Positions 50,749 through 62,012 of a DNA stretch of 64,000 nucleotides are shown one piece after another. The notes under the pieces are model-generated. The model made no database searches and was not told where the DNA came from. It worked only from the letters and a program-made list of their open reading frames with translations. The stretch is from Macrotrachela quadricornifera. Lineage: Eukaryota; Rotifera; Eurotatoria; Philodinida; Philodinidae. Position 1 is the stretch's first letter; each line of letters opens with the position of its first letter. A program made the translations under genes and the position numbers. The stretch is taken from the NCBI GenBank assembly GCA_022393335.1, contig JAJEKB010021016.1, positions 1,174,638 through 1,238,637 on the forward strand. The letters are read 5' to 3'.

Positions 50749-52198
50749 AGCCTTCGACACATTAGAAGACCCCTCTGAAAATAGATTTTTTTAATAACTC
50801 CTATAAATTTTTGATTTTTTAGCATTCATGTACAGGTTAATATTTAAGTTATTTTATTTTAGACAATATTTTACTCTCCTCGTCTTGGCAGCGTGTCAAT
50901 CCTTAGTTGGACAAACTATGAAGAAAAGCTAATAGAAAAGAACAAGTAATAAATAAAAATTTTTTTCTATATTACAAAGCGTGTCTTGAGATCACCTTAA
51001 TGCTCCTTTGCATCGTGTTGTGAAGAAGTCTGTGAGATATTCTCTCTAAAAATGTTCGTTTCAACAGCTACAGGACCTAATTAACGTGATGCACATTCAA
51101 AACTATTGCACATTAAGAGATCTTTCTGAAATAAAAACATCTTCGGTAAAAATCTGATATCCATTAGTTAATACTTCACTTCGTTTGTGCGCTTTCTCCT
51201 GGAATTTTCGGTACGTTCTCATTATGGAAGATCTCATTTATAATTTGGAAAAATATATTTCTAAGAAAATGCAACGAGATACATTTTATGAAATATCCCT
51301 ATTTTGTCTGAGGACATATTTCTTTTTGCACAAAGATGCCACGGTCCTTTTCGACACAGACACAAAACATTCTAAAATCACTCTCAACATGTATTCAACT
51401 GATCCTTTTCTGTAAATTATTTCTTTTAACACAATCGTATTCATTTTAATTAGCTAGACACCAATAACTACGCTGATGATACTTTTCATTTTGAACCAGT
51501 TCTATTTATGCGAGACAATTCGCAACACAAGCAACTATATTAAATAAGTTTGACAAAAAATTATAAATTTTCTTACTTACTTTAGGTGATTTATATTCTC
51601 AAATAAAAGTCTTTTCTCTCTTTATTTCAATGCTATCTTATTTTGCATCAAATTTATGGTCATATAAAGATAAGACATATGACTTTTATTTCAGTGTGAT
51701 GTATACTATTTTGAAATAAAACTCTTTATGTCACATTTTTGCTCGGCTCTAAATTTTAAGCAAACTATGATATTATAGAAACAAAGGTGGAGGATAGGGG
51801 AGCGAGAAGACTTTTATCCGACTGTGTAGTTGTTTAGAACATGAATATCACCAGTGATAGATCGTATGCTTTAGAAAAAATAGTACTGCTATAAATCGCA
51901 CCAAAATTCTGGAGTATGATGTTTATTTTGTTTCAAGAACATTCTTTTAACCTATAATTGTTTTCTTTTTTTTGCATGAAAACCTTATCTGAATCCTTTC
52001 CATTGTATGAGCGCAGTATAAGCAAAATAAACACATTTACTAACGATGTATTAGATGAAAAAGGGCTGAAATTAGGATTTTCTGTTAAGATCGCCAAAAA
52101 CTTTGGCTTTTTTTAGGGACATAACAGATGATCCCTTTGTAATTTGTGGACGATCAGACAGAATAGAAGACCCCGGGTTTTCTGATGTGTCGAGGGCT
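50749..52198. mobile_element. non-autonomous TIR element flanked by TTAA (piggyBac-like?)
   Basis: The left end 50749-50772 (AGCCTTCGACACATTAGAAG...) and the reverse complement of 52175-52198 (AGCCCTCGACACATCAGAAA...) match at 21 of 24 bases. Both outer flanks are TTAA (50745-50748 and 52199-52202), the target duplication typical of piggyBac. Length is 1450 bases. The only open stretch of note (51185-51415 +, 76 codons) has no transposase features. Family assignment rests only on TTAA; the AGCC terminus is not the classical CCC start. Confidence 0.65.
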
Positions 52199-52202
52199 TT
52201 AA

Positions 52203-53788
52203 TAGATGAAATTATTACAATTGAAGTAGATTAATCCCCATGACGTGGATTTTTTATTAAAACCGCCGGTTTCTTCAAAAACGGCCAGTTAGAATCAGTT
52301 TTCCGTTTTACACCTCTCTTTTATTGATTTTTCTACCAATTTGATAGCAAATCTTGTCAGGATCTTCGTTTTCATCGAAAAAATCAGTTTATAACAGGTT
52401 AGAACACGTTTTACAAAAATTTTTAAAATTAATTGGTATAGGTTAGATTAGAACTAATGACTATTTTTTACAGTACCATCTTTAATTATAGTCAAACTCG
52501 AAAACTATGCAAAATTAAGTGATGTGGCTAGTACCAGCGCCTTCAGTACGCTTGCAAATATAAGGAGGCGTGATTTCGACTAAAATCTGACAACTTTTTA
52601 AGAATAAAAATTTATTTGTTCAGTTAGAAATGAAAAAATATGTAGAAAAAGAACCGCGGTTGACTGCAGTAACCCGAACGATTAACCGGCCGGTTCAACG
52701 TGGTTAACCGACGGTTTTAGAGCGGTTTGAAACACATAGGTCATTCTATAGAATCCGACAAAAATTTGAGAAGTCCAATAAAAATCAAATTTATCTATTA
52801 ACCTAAAAATTATATGAAGAACTTAATGAATATTTATTTTAATGTGGTGATACACAGGTAAATCTATACTGGCAAGTTTTTCAAAAATTCAATTTCGATT
52901 AGAAGGAAGACTAATACACATCGAACGATGTGTTTTAAACATTCCAGACAAGCCTTCTAATGATCTTTTTCTCGTACCGCTTTCAAAAAACATAATTTGA
53001 AATCGATAAATTAAATGAAATTTTATTAGAAGGTTAGAAATTAAACCATGCTTTTGTGAATTTTTTCACAAAATCATCTGAATAGTTGCAGTAAGGTGTG
53101 AATAACTCTCGATTCAATTTCAGCTAAACTTGTAAGTTTTTTATAGTTTTGTTGACCTTTATATAGCATTTCATATACAAATCTATATAAAAAATTCAGT
53201 TTTCGCATTTCATTCGACATTTTATTTTTAAAAAAGCTTGACTTAGGATTCTAAAAAATTCGATAGAAAACTTCTATTATACGTATATAATCTGATATGT
53301 CCTCTTCTCCTCTTTGCGTAAGTACAAGATGATTTCTATTTTTGTCTTTTAAGATTTAATAAAATATCCTATTTACTCTGTTTTTTTCTTTTTTTAATCT
53401 TCTTTTTTATCTAAAGTTCATAATCGAAGAGACAAGAATATATACATGGATTCTTTACATGTGTTTATTACTAAAGACAGAGAAGACAAGCTGTTTTTAT
53501 TCGACAGAATGAATAGATGATATTCCTATTTTTCATATTTAACAGTTTAATCATATTCATTATGTATCGCGCACTGTAAAAATACGAGACCAAGAGCATA
53601 TGTGAATATTGAACTCAACAAACACGTCGTAAATCCTTTTTCTTGACTTAATGAAGTAAGTCTGTTTAATTTTGTATTATTTTTAATTAAAAATCGTTCT
53701 TTATAATTTTATTTAGTACTTTGAAAAAAATAAACTAATTTAATACAACGTTTTGAATTGAAATTTCGGCCTTGTGTTGATAAAACAG
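52203..53788. other. intergenic region with GC-palindromic islands
   Basis: AT-rich, with two unusual islands: AAACCGCCGGTTT (about 52260) and AACCGGCCGGTT within a CGG/AACC-rich stretch (about 52675-52730). They may be the ends of another decayed element of about 470 bases, but the arms do not align well. A possible donor GTAAGT at 53656 could belong to an upstream exon of the next gene. Confidence 0.4.
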
Positions 53789-53789
53789 A

Positions 53790-54005
53790 AGATGTAACGA
53801 CAACATATGATAAGCAAACAGAAGGTGCTGATAATGCTAAAGAGGATGATGATCCTGCTACACAGGAAAAAAAAACTCGGTAAGAATAACATGTTTTGAG
53901 TAACAATAGTATATTACATGTAACTAAATAATATTCTACTTCAGGATTTATAATTTCTTCTTGGAACCAAATGGAAAAAACCATGAGTCTGAACCTGAAC
54001 AATGA
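53790..54005 (+). CDS. 3' exons of an unidentified acidic protein (5' part not found)
   Basis: An exon from about 53790 (after an AACAG acceptor) to 53879 encodes acidic, Thr/Asp-rich sequence (EGADNAKEDDDPATQEKKTR). A 65-base intron (GTAAGA...CTTCAG) follows. The last exon, 53945-54005, reads IYNFFLEPNGKNHESEPEQ then TGA. AATAAA at 54048-54053 supports a true 3' end. The frame extends upstream of 53790 only to a TAA, with no ATG, so earlier exons must exist or the gene is broken. No family recognised; the acidic low-complexity tail is probably disordered. Confidence 0.4.
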
Positions 54006-54047
54006 AACACTTAATTTCAACAATGACTACTTCGAGAATTTTCTTTC

Positions 54048-54053
54048 AATAAA
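54048..54053 (+). terminator. polyadenylation signal for the acidic-protein gene
   Basis: AATAAA 43 bases past the TGA at 54003-54005. Confidence 0.4.
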
Positions 54054-54118
54054 AGAACTTATTCATTTTCATTGAAACAAAATTCAAAAATATTAAATAG
54101 AAAAATATCATTTTTAAT

Positions 54119-54180
54119 AAAATCTATATATACGAAAAAAAAGCAAATTTGTTTGTCTGTCTGTTTCTCATACGTTTTTT
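54119..54180 (-). repeat. retroelement-like tail, minus-strand copy of the 37-kb family
   Basis: ATCTATATATACG followed by A/T and TTTGTTTGTCTGTCTGTTT is the reverse complement of the tail type seen at about 37396 and 37948. This marks the 3' end of a minus-strand copy whose body would extend to higher coordinates. How far is not clear. Confidence 0.55.
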
Positions 54181-56257
54181 TAGTATCGAAGTAAATGCAA
54201 TCAAATTTTTCAGAGAGCATCCTTGCGTCCAGGAACAGATCAATGGCTACTTTTCAGTCGAAAAAGTTTCACCTAAAGCCCACAGAAGGTCAAACTATGC
54301 ACCTGATCAATCAGATTGCAGTATTTAATTGTAGATTGGGAACCCGCTGCTAGCCATTTCTAAGCACATAGAACATACATGACTATGGATTTTTAAGGAT
54401 CCTGAGTTTGAATCCGGTATTCAATCGCCTTGATGACCCATTAGTCTGCTCGTGCATCTAATAGACAAGCGATTGCTTGTATATTCATTTGCTATACATT
54501 AGTTGACTGTGTAAGCAAATACCGTTAAACTGTACAGAGATCAAAGTTCATTTTTGACTGCTCCTTCAATAATTCAACAATGAGAATAACTGAGACTGAT
54601 GGCTTTTGCTCTAGTGCAAAACAGAATCTAAGATGTATGGGAAAATACGCTTGAGCTTGAGTTATCAATTATGTGAATGATTGTATTTGGGCATCCTTCC
54701 ATGATCATTAAAACTCTATCGTTCGAGTCTCTCATGATGACGTTTTTCAGTCACAGCAACGATTTGCGAATGAGTTTACAATTGTAAATTGATGAAGAAA
54801 TAATTTGGGATAGGAAGACTTTCCTGATGAGGATGGAATTGGTTCAGAGCTCAGAGACAAATTAGAATGGTGGAAAATGGAATACAATCAGAACCAGATC
54901 TTGAATTATAAAAGGATAGGATAGGACAGGAACAAGGCAGAATAACAGCTGGAATCCGATCTCAGTAGAGATGGGATACAGATAGGATTATGAATAAGTT
55001 TGAAGCGAGACCAAAATATGTACCGCTAAGGATATGGTTGACAAAGATTGGCTCCACTTATGTATCAGTGCGAAGCGGAGATGGTCGAAATATATCGGAA
55101 AGGTAGTATTGTGGAATGCTACAACTCAAACAACCAAATGAAAACGAACTCCATTTCAAGGTAGTGACGAAGTTTGTTCTAAAATATGGCTGAAAAATGG
55201 GCGACGATACCAGGATCTGTAGTCCCTTCGTCGCCAAGCTGATAGAACTCTAAATTCCAAGAATGTAGGAGATGGTCCATATCTGAGCTTGGCTGTATGT
55301 CGGTTTTTGTGTGTTGCAGCAAGAACGAACTCCAAAAAGATGTTTTCCACTTTTCTACTAGGTAAGGAAATAAACATTCACAAAATTAACCTGTCTCAAG
55401 TCCAACATGAATTTTTTTAAGATACTGTTCCATTCACTGATTGTTGTCTTTCGTTAGCGGAAGACGGGACTGACACGTAAAAGAGAGTCTGTTATCAGAG
55501 TGGGAGTCGTATTCGGAATAAGAAGACATGAATTCAATTCAGCAGTGGAAGCCTGGTGGACTCGGAAGCGGGTGACGTTGTAACTGTGTGCCTCTGACTT
55601 CAAGAGCATTCTGTAAGAAACAAGATCGATAACTTATAGATGAACGCTCAATTGTCACTCTTTAAAATGTCAAGCATGCAATATTCTCTTTTCCCGGGCA
55701 ACGTCGAGTATCTTCACTAGTACATTCATATGCAAGGTATCCGTAAATTTAATTGATCCATAAGAAAACTAGATATTTCAATCATGTTTTAATTAAATGA
55801 GCTAACTATTATCTCGATAATAAAGGACAGTTTCAAGTTTTAGGCGAGATTTAAAAGTACAACTTTACTGAAAGCTTTGCTCGTATCTTCAATATTCAAC
55901 AGATCCTAAATTTCGCAGAAGTTCTAAATCCTAAAGGAATTTTTCAATGTTTTTTGGTGTGTTTGATGTGTTTTAGGATATTATGGATTTTTCCAAATTT
56001 CTATAATTCTTTTTAATCATTTTTTGATTGAGATTTACTAAAATCTTTTCTTCTCCGTATTGATTCCAATTACATAGAATTTTTTAAAAATTGAATAAAA
56101 ACTCAATATAAGACAAAGATTCGTCGTTATAGACATTTTTCGAAATTCGCAAACTAGATTTTTCTATTTCATCAAAAGTTGATAGCTTCAACGAATATGT
56201 GAAAGCTTCTTTCACAACAATAAAGGTCACTTGATTTTCAGACAACAAAATAAATAG
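54181..56257. other. intergenic region, probable repeat body, no gene
   Basis: Less AT-rich than its neighbours for the first 1.4 kb, consistent with old element sequence behind the tail at 54119. A minus-strand frame at 55156-55377 has no recognisable motif. Confidence 0.4.
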
Positions 56258-56827
56258 TTGCTTACTTTATATATAGTGTATCAAGAAGCAAAAGTCTTAT
56301 ATTTCTTTAATCTTCGAGGAATTAATAGTCATTTAAACGTTGTAACAGTATGTCCAACAACAACTGAAAGAGATTTGTGCGTTGATTATGAAAAAATAAT
56401 TGATGCTTTTACTAGTTCACATAAGATCAGCCAAATAATGCTGAAATAGCTATTGTTATTTATTTTCTTCTTGTTACAAATAAGACATGCAATGTTTTGT
56501 TCTTCTCTTTAGAATAACGAAAATTGCAAGACTTAATTAAACTTCCGGAAAAATTTAAACTATTGTGAATAAATTTTTTTCATGATTGTAGGATATAATT
56601 ACAACTCGAGACATTGTTTCATTGAAAAAATAAATAAACCAGATGATATACTATATAAAACAAGTGATCCGAAAATTCCCTTAGATTAAAACTATTGTTT
56701 ATGCCTGTCCTCTATCGAATTTTTTGATTGGTCTTCTGATGATAACCATAAAATTGTTATTACATTCATAGTGATAGTTTGTCTTGTAATAACTATATAT
56801 CGATACATAAAATATCATTTTCCATGA
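56258..56827 (+). pseudogene. decayed gene for a single-pass membrane protein (tentative)
   Basis: A Cys-containing stretch (VVTVCPTTTERDLCVDYEKI) occupies the first 190 bases. After an intron-like gap with two possible acceptors (56515 and 56591), a frame from 56594 to the TGA at 56825-56827 reads through only one in-frame TAA (56687-56689). It ends with a convincing membrane helix (IVITFIVIVCLVITIYRYI) and a short cytosolic tail. The single stop, the missing start and unclear exon joins suggest a recently broken gene. Layout (ectodomain, C-terminal helix, short tail) recalls the glycoproteins at 62-64 kb, but I see no clear similarity. Confidence 0.35.
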
Positions 56828-57033
56828 AAAAAGGAAATGTGAAAAATTTTTTTTTATACAATTGTGTGCTACCTACCTTCTTATGTTTTTTTCTATAATA
56901 AACTGTTATGTATTATCATTTTCAGTTTTGTACGTTCATTGTATTTTGACTTCATATTGGCTATTATCCAATAGACGCAACAACATATTCAAGTAAGATA
57001 ACTACACGAAATATTTTAACACAAAATTTGGAA

Positions 57034-58041
57034 ATGTCAACATCGAACGAATCATCTACTTTTGCAAGAGAAATGGATCTAAAGTTAACACATAATATTC
57101 TATGTGTTAAAGATTCAAATAAATTAATTGAATTTTATGTAAACAATTTTGGAATGGAATCTATTAGAAAAATATCTCCATCATCATTACCATATAAAGT
57201 TAATATTTTAGGATATACAACAAATTATGATGAAAATTTTATTAAAGCTTCAAATACATTACCATCGCCTACATTACTTGAATTTCATGATAATAATTCA
57301 TCAAATAATAATCCATCACTTACTAATAGTGGTTCTTCCGAAATTTATTGGAAAATTGGTATAACATTACATGATATTGATTATGCACGAAAAATTTTAC
57401 AATCTAAACAAATAAATGTATCAAATCCGTCACAATTTCGAGATATTGGTTATTTATGTCATTTAAAAGATCCAAATGGTTTTTCTATTGAATTATTACA
57501 ACATGATTTTGATAAAACATTAAAAGAAAAAATAAATCAATACGGTAAACAATCACCAAATGATAATTTTCCATTAGGTTATCCAGCTTGTATCGGTCAA
57601 ATAACATTACATGCAAATGATATAGAAAAAACTCAAAAATTCTATTGCAATGTATTAGGTATGAAATTATTATCAATACAAGAAGTACCACCATATGGTT
57701 TTACATTATATTTTTTTGCTTGGACAAATGAAAATCTACCAAATTCCGATGTCAAAGATGCTACTGTTAATCGTGAATGGTTATGGAAACGCCCTTATAC
57801 AACAATTGAAATAAGACATTTTAATCAAGAAGAAATATCACCTTTTAAAGATTTACAACAAGATGAAATTGGTTTTAAAGGTATAAGAATAATGTGTAAT
57901 GATTTAAATACATTTATAACTAAAATGAAAACGGAAAATATAAATTTTAAAGAATCAAATGGAACATTTGGTAAAGAAATTGTGATTCGTGATCCAGATA
58001 ATATACCAATCTATGTTTCACAAAATAATGGAGAATATTAG
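57034..58041 (+). CDS. two-domain VOC-fold protein, glyoxalase I-like
   Basis: An intronless frame of 335 residues. I start it at the ATG at 57034 (MSTSNESS), because the longer version begins with TTG. Two vicinal-oxygen-chelate domains lie in tandem (~15-160 and ~180-330), each with the glyoxalase block pattern (KLTHNILCVKD...FYVNNFGM; GQITLHANDIEKTQKFYCNV). Glyoxalase I isomerises the methylglyoxal-glutathione adduct using a metal held by four residues. By eye, domain 1 has His, Glu and Glu, but Lys in place of the second His. Domain 2 has Gln and Glu, but lacks the other two. Activity is therefore doubtful, and a diverged VOC role is possible. Cytosolic; no signal sequence. Confidence 0.75.
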   Translation: MSTSNESSTFAREMDLKLTHNILCVKDSNKLIEFYVNNFGMESIRKISPSSLPYKVNILGYTTNYDENFIKASNTLPSPTLLEFHDNNSSNNNPSLTNSGSSEIYWKIGITLHDIDYARKILQSKQINVSNPSQFRDIGYLCHLKDPNGFSIELLQHDFDKTLKEKINQYGKQSPNDNFPLGYPACIGQITLHANDIEKTQKFYCNVLGMKLLSIQEVPPYGFTLYFFAWTNENLPNSDVKDATVNREWLWKRPYTTIEIRHFNQEEISPFKDLQQDEIGFKGIRIMCNDLNTFITKMKTENINFKESNGTFGKEIVIRDPDNIPIYVSQNNGEY

Positions 58042-59942
58042 ATTAATGAACTATTAAGATCTAGTTTTTTATATGATTCATTTATTCAAAGAAAATTTAT
58101 TAATATTAAACATGATTCAATATACGAAAGAAAACAGAATATGAATATAAATGCGATTTTTAGTCAATTTTTTGATAAGGATTCATTACTTGTATCAGTG
58201 TTTCAGCATATCTACATTTTAGAAATTTAGAGGGTGGGGTGGGGTGTGAGGGTGTCAATGAAATATACATACATTTTAACACTTTCATTCGTTATATCTA
58301 CACTTCTTCAGACCATATTCGATATCGAAAAATCTAAAATATTGTATATAAAAGAGTTTTTTAATTAGAAATTTATAGTTACTAAGTTTCATTTATATTG
58401 AGTACAGATATAATACTAATGCAATTCTATTATGACTAAACTGTTAAAAAAAAACTTTTTTCTCAGAATAATGAAGTACAAAGCTAAAAGAAATTTTCGA
58501 ATATCGTAATAAAAATTGATGATTTATATCTATGAACATTACTTCTTTTATTTTTGTACTTTAAGTTTTTCTTAAATATTCGTAGTTTCATTATATGACG
58601 TAAATGTGAGTTTCCATTTGAATTATTTTTCTATCTGATAATTTTTTTTATTTTTAATTAAAATAAAAGTTATTTCCATCATGAAAAAATTGTTCTTGCA
58701 TGTTATCTAATTATTTATTTGTTTGATGTTCTCGTGAGATACTATAAAAGATATCTTTTTGTAGAAAAATTGTTCGTGTATTTATAATTTATGTTGCACG
58801 CTAGAGAAAAATTTATTAATAAATGAAAAATAAAATTAATTTGAGCTTTTAAGACTCGTCTCTATAGATAGAAATTAAATGTTAAAAAGTAGTGTATTTT
58901 TGTTTATGTGATATAAAATTTTTCGAAGGATTTCTTAAATTTCTATGCTTTGCATTGTATTCTTTGTCAATAATTTTTCTATTAGTTAACAAATTTTCCA
59001 CCAATTAAATAGTTTTTCAATGTTTCTTAATATAGCTAAACGTTTCAACATTTTTAAGGTAGGTAGATCTAATAAACTGACTTGAAGATGATATGATTAA
59101 AATCTTTTTATTAACTTACAATTATTTGCTTTTATCTAAAATTTTCTCATTAGCAGATATCAATATTTTGTGGAACTCACATATATTTTCGAAGAAAATA
59201 ATGAGTGTAAGTTTTAAGTCAAAGTTTTACGGCTTCTTCTCTCTAACGACATCGATTTTCAGGATTTGAAACCATGTCATAGCTAGCGCTGTAACTACTA
59301 TGGTCCTGAATTTAAATGACTTTTGGGTGCCGCTCTATAGGGAGTATATGATAAATAACAGGTATCACAATGTACGTTTTAAATAAAGGACGTAGTTATA
59401 CAGTGTTATATATTACAGACCGTTTTAGGTTCTTGAAAATCTTTAGGCTATAATAAGATCAAAAACTTACTATCGGTATTATGAAAATAGCCGCTAGCCC
59501 ATAATTCAGTTCGTTTACGGGATTTTGTGGAAATTTATATCCAAGTTATACTTTGTTATTTGATAGAATGTGTCATGAGATATCTTCAATAGATGCTCGA
59601 ACTCTTTTTCAGTATATTCATACTTCATTAGAACTGACATAATGCACATAGTCTTGACTCAAAAGCTATCTAGCATCGGGAAATTGCTTCCGACCTCCTT
59701 TTTCTGCTCATTGTATCCTCATCTTCCTTCATTACAAATATCCTCCATTAGAGACATGCGCGAGATAGAAATTAGTTGCTGTGGTTTGCAATCGTTGATT
59801 TGTGCCTAAAGCTTTTTTATAAAAATGTTCATTTATATTTATGAATTTAGACATATCGATATATTGATTGACAGTGATCTGATCCGACAATATATCTTTA
59901 ATAAACTTCTTCTAACTAAATAACATATCCAAAAGTGACAAG
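58042..59942. other. intergenic region, no gene seen
   Basis: AT-rich with a G-rich patch (GGGTGGGGTGGGGTGTGAGG at 58232-58251) that could form a quadruplex. It should include the promoter of the third receptor gene. Confidence 0.5.
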
Positions 59943-60920
59943 ATGTCATCTACTTCTTCACTAGTTTATATGCAGCAATATTTGACCCGTTATGGAATAA
60001 CAGCATATACTATACTTGGTAGTATTGGATTACTTATCAATATAGCTATATTTAGTCAATCTACATATCGTCAAAATCCATGTTCACTCTATATTACAAT
60101 AATGTCAGTATGTGCTTTAGTTGGTTTACACGTTTCTGTAGTACCAGTCATTTATGCATTAGATCATCCTAATCCTCTTAATTCTTCTCTATTAGCTTGT
60201 CGACTTCAATTTTATTTTCGTCATGCAATTAATCAAATGATGAGAACATTTTTTGTATTAGCCTGTTTTGATCGTTATGCAATATCAAGTAGTCAAGTTC
60301 GTATTCGATCATTTAGTCAATATAAAATAACTATTCGTATTATTCCATCTGTTATCATATTTTGGTTATTATTATCTATTTTTCCAACTGTACAATATTC
60401 AATTGTCAATGATATATGTGGTACAATAAGTGGTATTCCATCTTTTATAGTATCTATATATGTCACACTTGTTATTGGAATTTTTCCACTATTATGTATG
60501 ATAACCTTTAGTACATTGATCATAATAAATTTAAAACAAATGCGTGCTCGGATCCAACCAATTGCAAACACTGAATTAGCTATAAATCGTCTTCGTAAAC
60601 GTGATCGAGATATGATAAAAATGTTATTAATTGAAGTTATATCCTATACTATTACAACAGTACCAGTAACAGTTATACTAATATATAGATCTGCTATTCA
60701 AACAATAATAAAGGCTAATGAACAAATAGAAATTGTATCATTTATCAATTATCTTACTTTTCCATTCTTACTCAATATTAATAATAGTCTTAATTTTTGG
60801 ATTTATATTTCTGTATCACAAACATTTAGATCAGAATTCAAAAAATTGATTATTAAATGTTATGAATTTATTATAAATAATGAAGTTCGAATACGTGATA
60901 CAAATCCTACGCATGTATAA
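59943..60920 (+). CDS. rhodopsin-like G-protein-coupled receptor, copy 3
   Basis: An intronless frame of 325 residues from the ATG at 59943. It has the same architecture as the receptors at 20 and 22.5 kb: NQMMRTFFVLACFDRY at the end of TM3, RKRDRDMIKMLLIEVISY before TM6 and NNSLNFWIYI in TM7. A Cys before TM3 (LLACRLQFYFRH) and one in loop 2 (NDICGT) are available for the disulphide. It lies about 37 kb from the tandem pair, on the same strand, so the family is locally dispersed. Ligand unknown; class A peptide-type receptor by general pattern. Confidence 0.85.
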   Translation: MSSTSSLVYMQQYLTRYGITAYTILGSIGLLINIAIFSQSTYRQNPCSLYITIMSVCALVGLHVSVVPVIYALDHPNPLNSSLLACRLQFYFRHAINQMMRTFFVLACFDRYAISSSQVRIRSFSQYKITIRIIPSVIIFWLLLSIFPTVQYSIVNDICGTISGIPSFIVSIYVTLVIGIFPLLCMITFSTLIIINLKQMRARIQPIANTELAINRLRKRDRDMIKMLLIEVISYTITTVPVTVILIYRSAIQTIIKANEQIEIVSFINYLTFPFLLNINNSLNFWIYISVSQTFRSEFKKLIIKCYEFIINNEVRIRDTNPTHV

Positions 60921-62012
60921 AAATAATATAAAAAAATTTCTGAAATATTTTAAGAGAAGTTTAATATCAAATTCTCAATGATATTTGACATAGAAGAACA
61001 TTACATCGATACGTCTTTATATAGTTTTATCTACTCCGTACGGGAGTTGGCCCGATAAACATGGAAATGATGAGCATACGGAAACTAGCTATAGAGATAA
61101 TGATGACTGACATTTTATAATTATAAGTTGTAAACATGATTAACTGGATGTTTTTCGAGTTTTCGGATATCACTTAGAACATCCTGAAATATTTTGATAA
61201 CCCTTACAATTTGGCATCAAAACATCCTATATCAACGCGCTTTAATTTGATATAAAATTAGTTACTTGTACAACAAAATTTTAAGCAAACTTTGTATTAT
61301 CTTTTCCATAAAAATATACTGATCCGATTCAAATGATGGCATAGATAGTAGAAGAGGCAATCTACATAATGTAGTATAGAACGGAACTCTGTCTGTTTAT
61401 AGAGATTTTTCATGATCAACGTAATTTTTTCTGTACAAAAATATACTTAAATGCCACATTCTATCAATTTATAAAAAAAAGATTTTTTTCACAAGTCGAT
61501 CTTCACTTCCGAAACTTGGTTTTGATGAGAACAGTCAGTATTTTTCTGTCGTCAAAAGAGTTAATAAACAAAAGCTAATTATGTTTCGTAAAACTTTATT
61601 TCAGTAAGAAGGGCATGAAAATCAGTGTATTCGAACTTCAAATACAGTATTTTGTTTAGCTTTGAATGTTCTTTTTAATAATATATAAAACATTTTGACA
61701 AAAAATTGCTATGAATAGACAGAGTCTTGTTCTATAATACATCATATAGCTGACTTCTCCTACTATCTATATCACCATTTGAAACAGTTCAGTACATTTT
61801 AACGTAAAAGAAAAATTAAAAAAAAATTCATTTAAACCTTTGTTGTACACTGTATTTACTGAAAATTTAATATAAATTAAAGTAAAAATGAAGAAAATCA
61901 TTTTGAACTCTACAGGAAAATTCTCTTTGTTTAAATCAATTAGCAATAGATCGGATGAATTTATTTGTTAAAAATATTTTTAAAATAAAAGCATACAATA
62001 TATAAAATAAAC
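60921..62012. other. intergenic region, convergent gene ends
   Basis: Lies between the 3' end of the plus-strand receptor and the 3' end of the minus-strand glycoprotein gene. Nothing else recognised. Confidence 0.5.

Noticed and set aside
52258..52731. Transposon bounded by AAACCGCCGG-type palindromes
   Set aside because: The two ends share only a few bases in inverted orientation and no target duplication was seen.
54340..54430. tRNA-like B box (GAGTTTGAATCC) suggesting a tRNA gene or tRNA-derived SINE
   Set aside because: The A box is weak and no cloverleaf arms could be paired; it lies in older element-like sequence.
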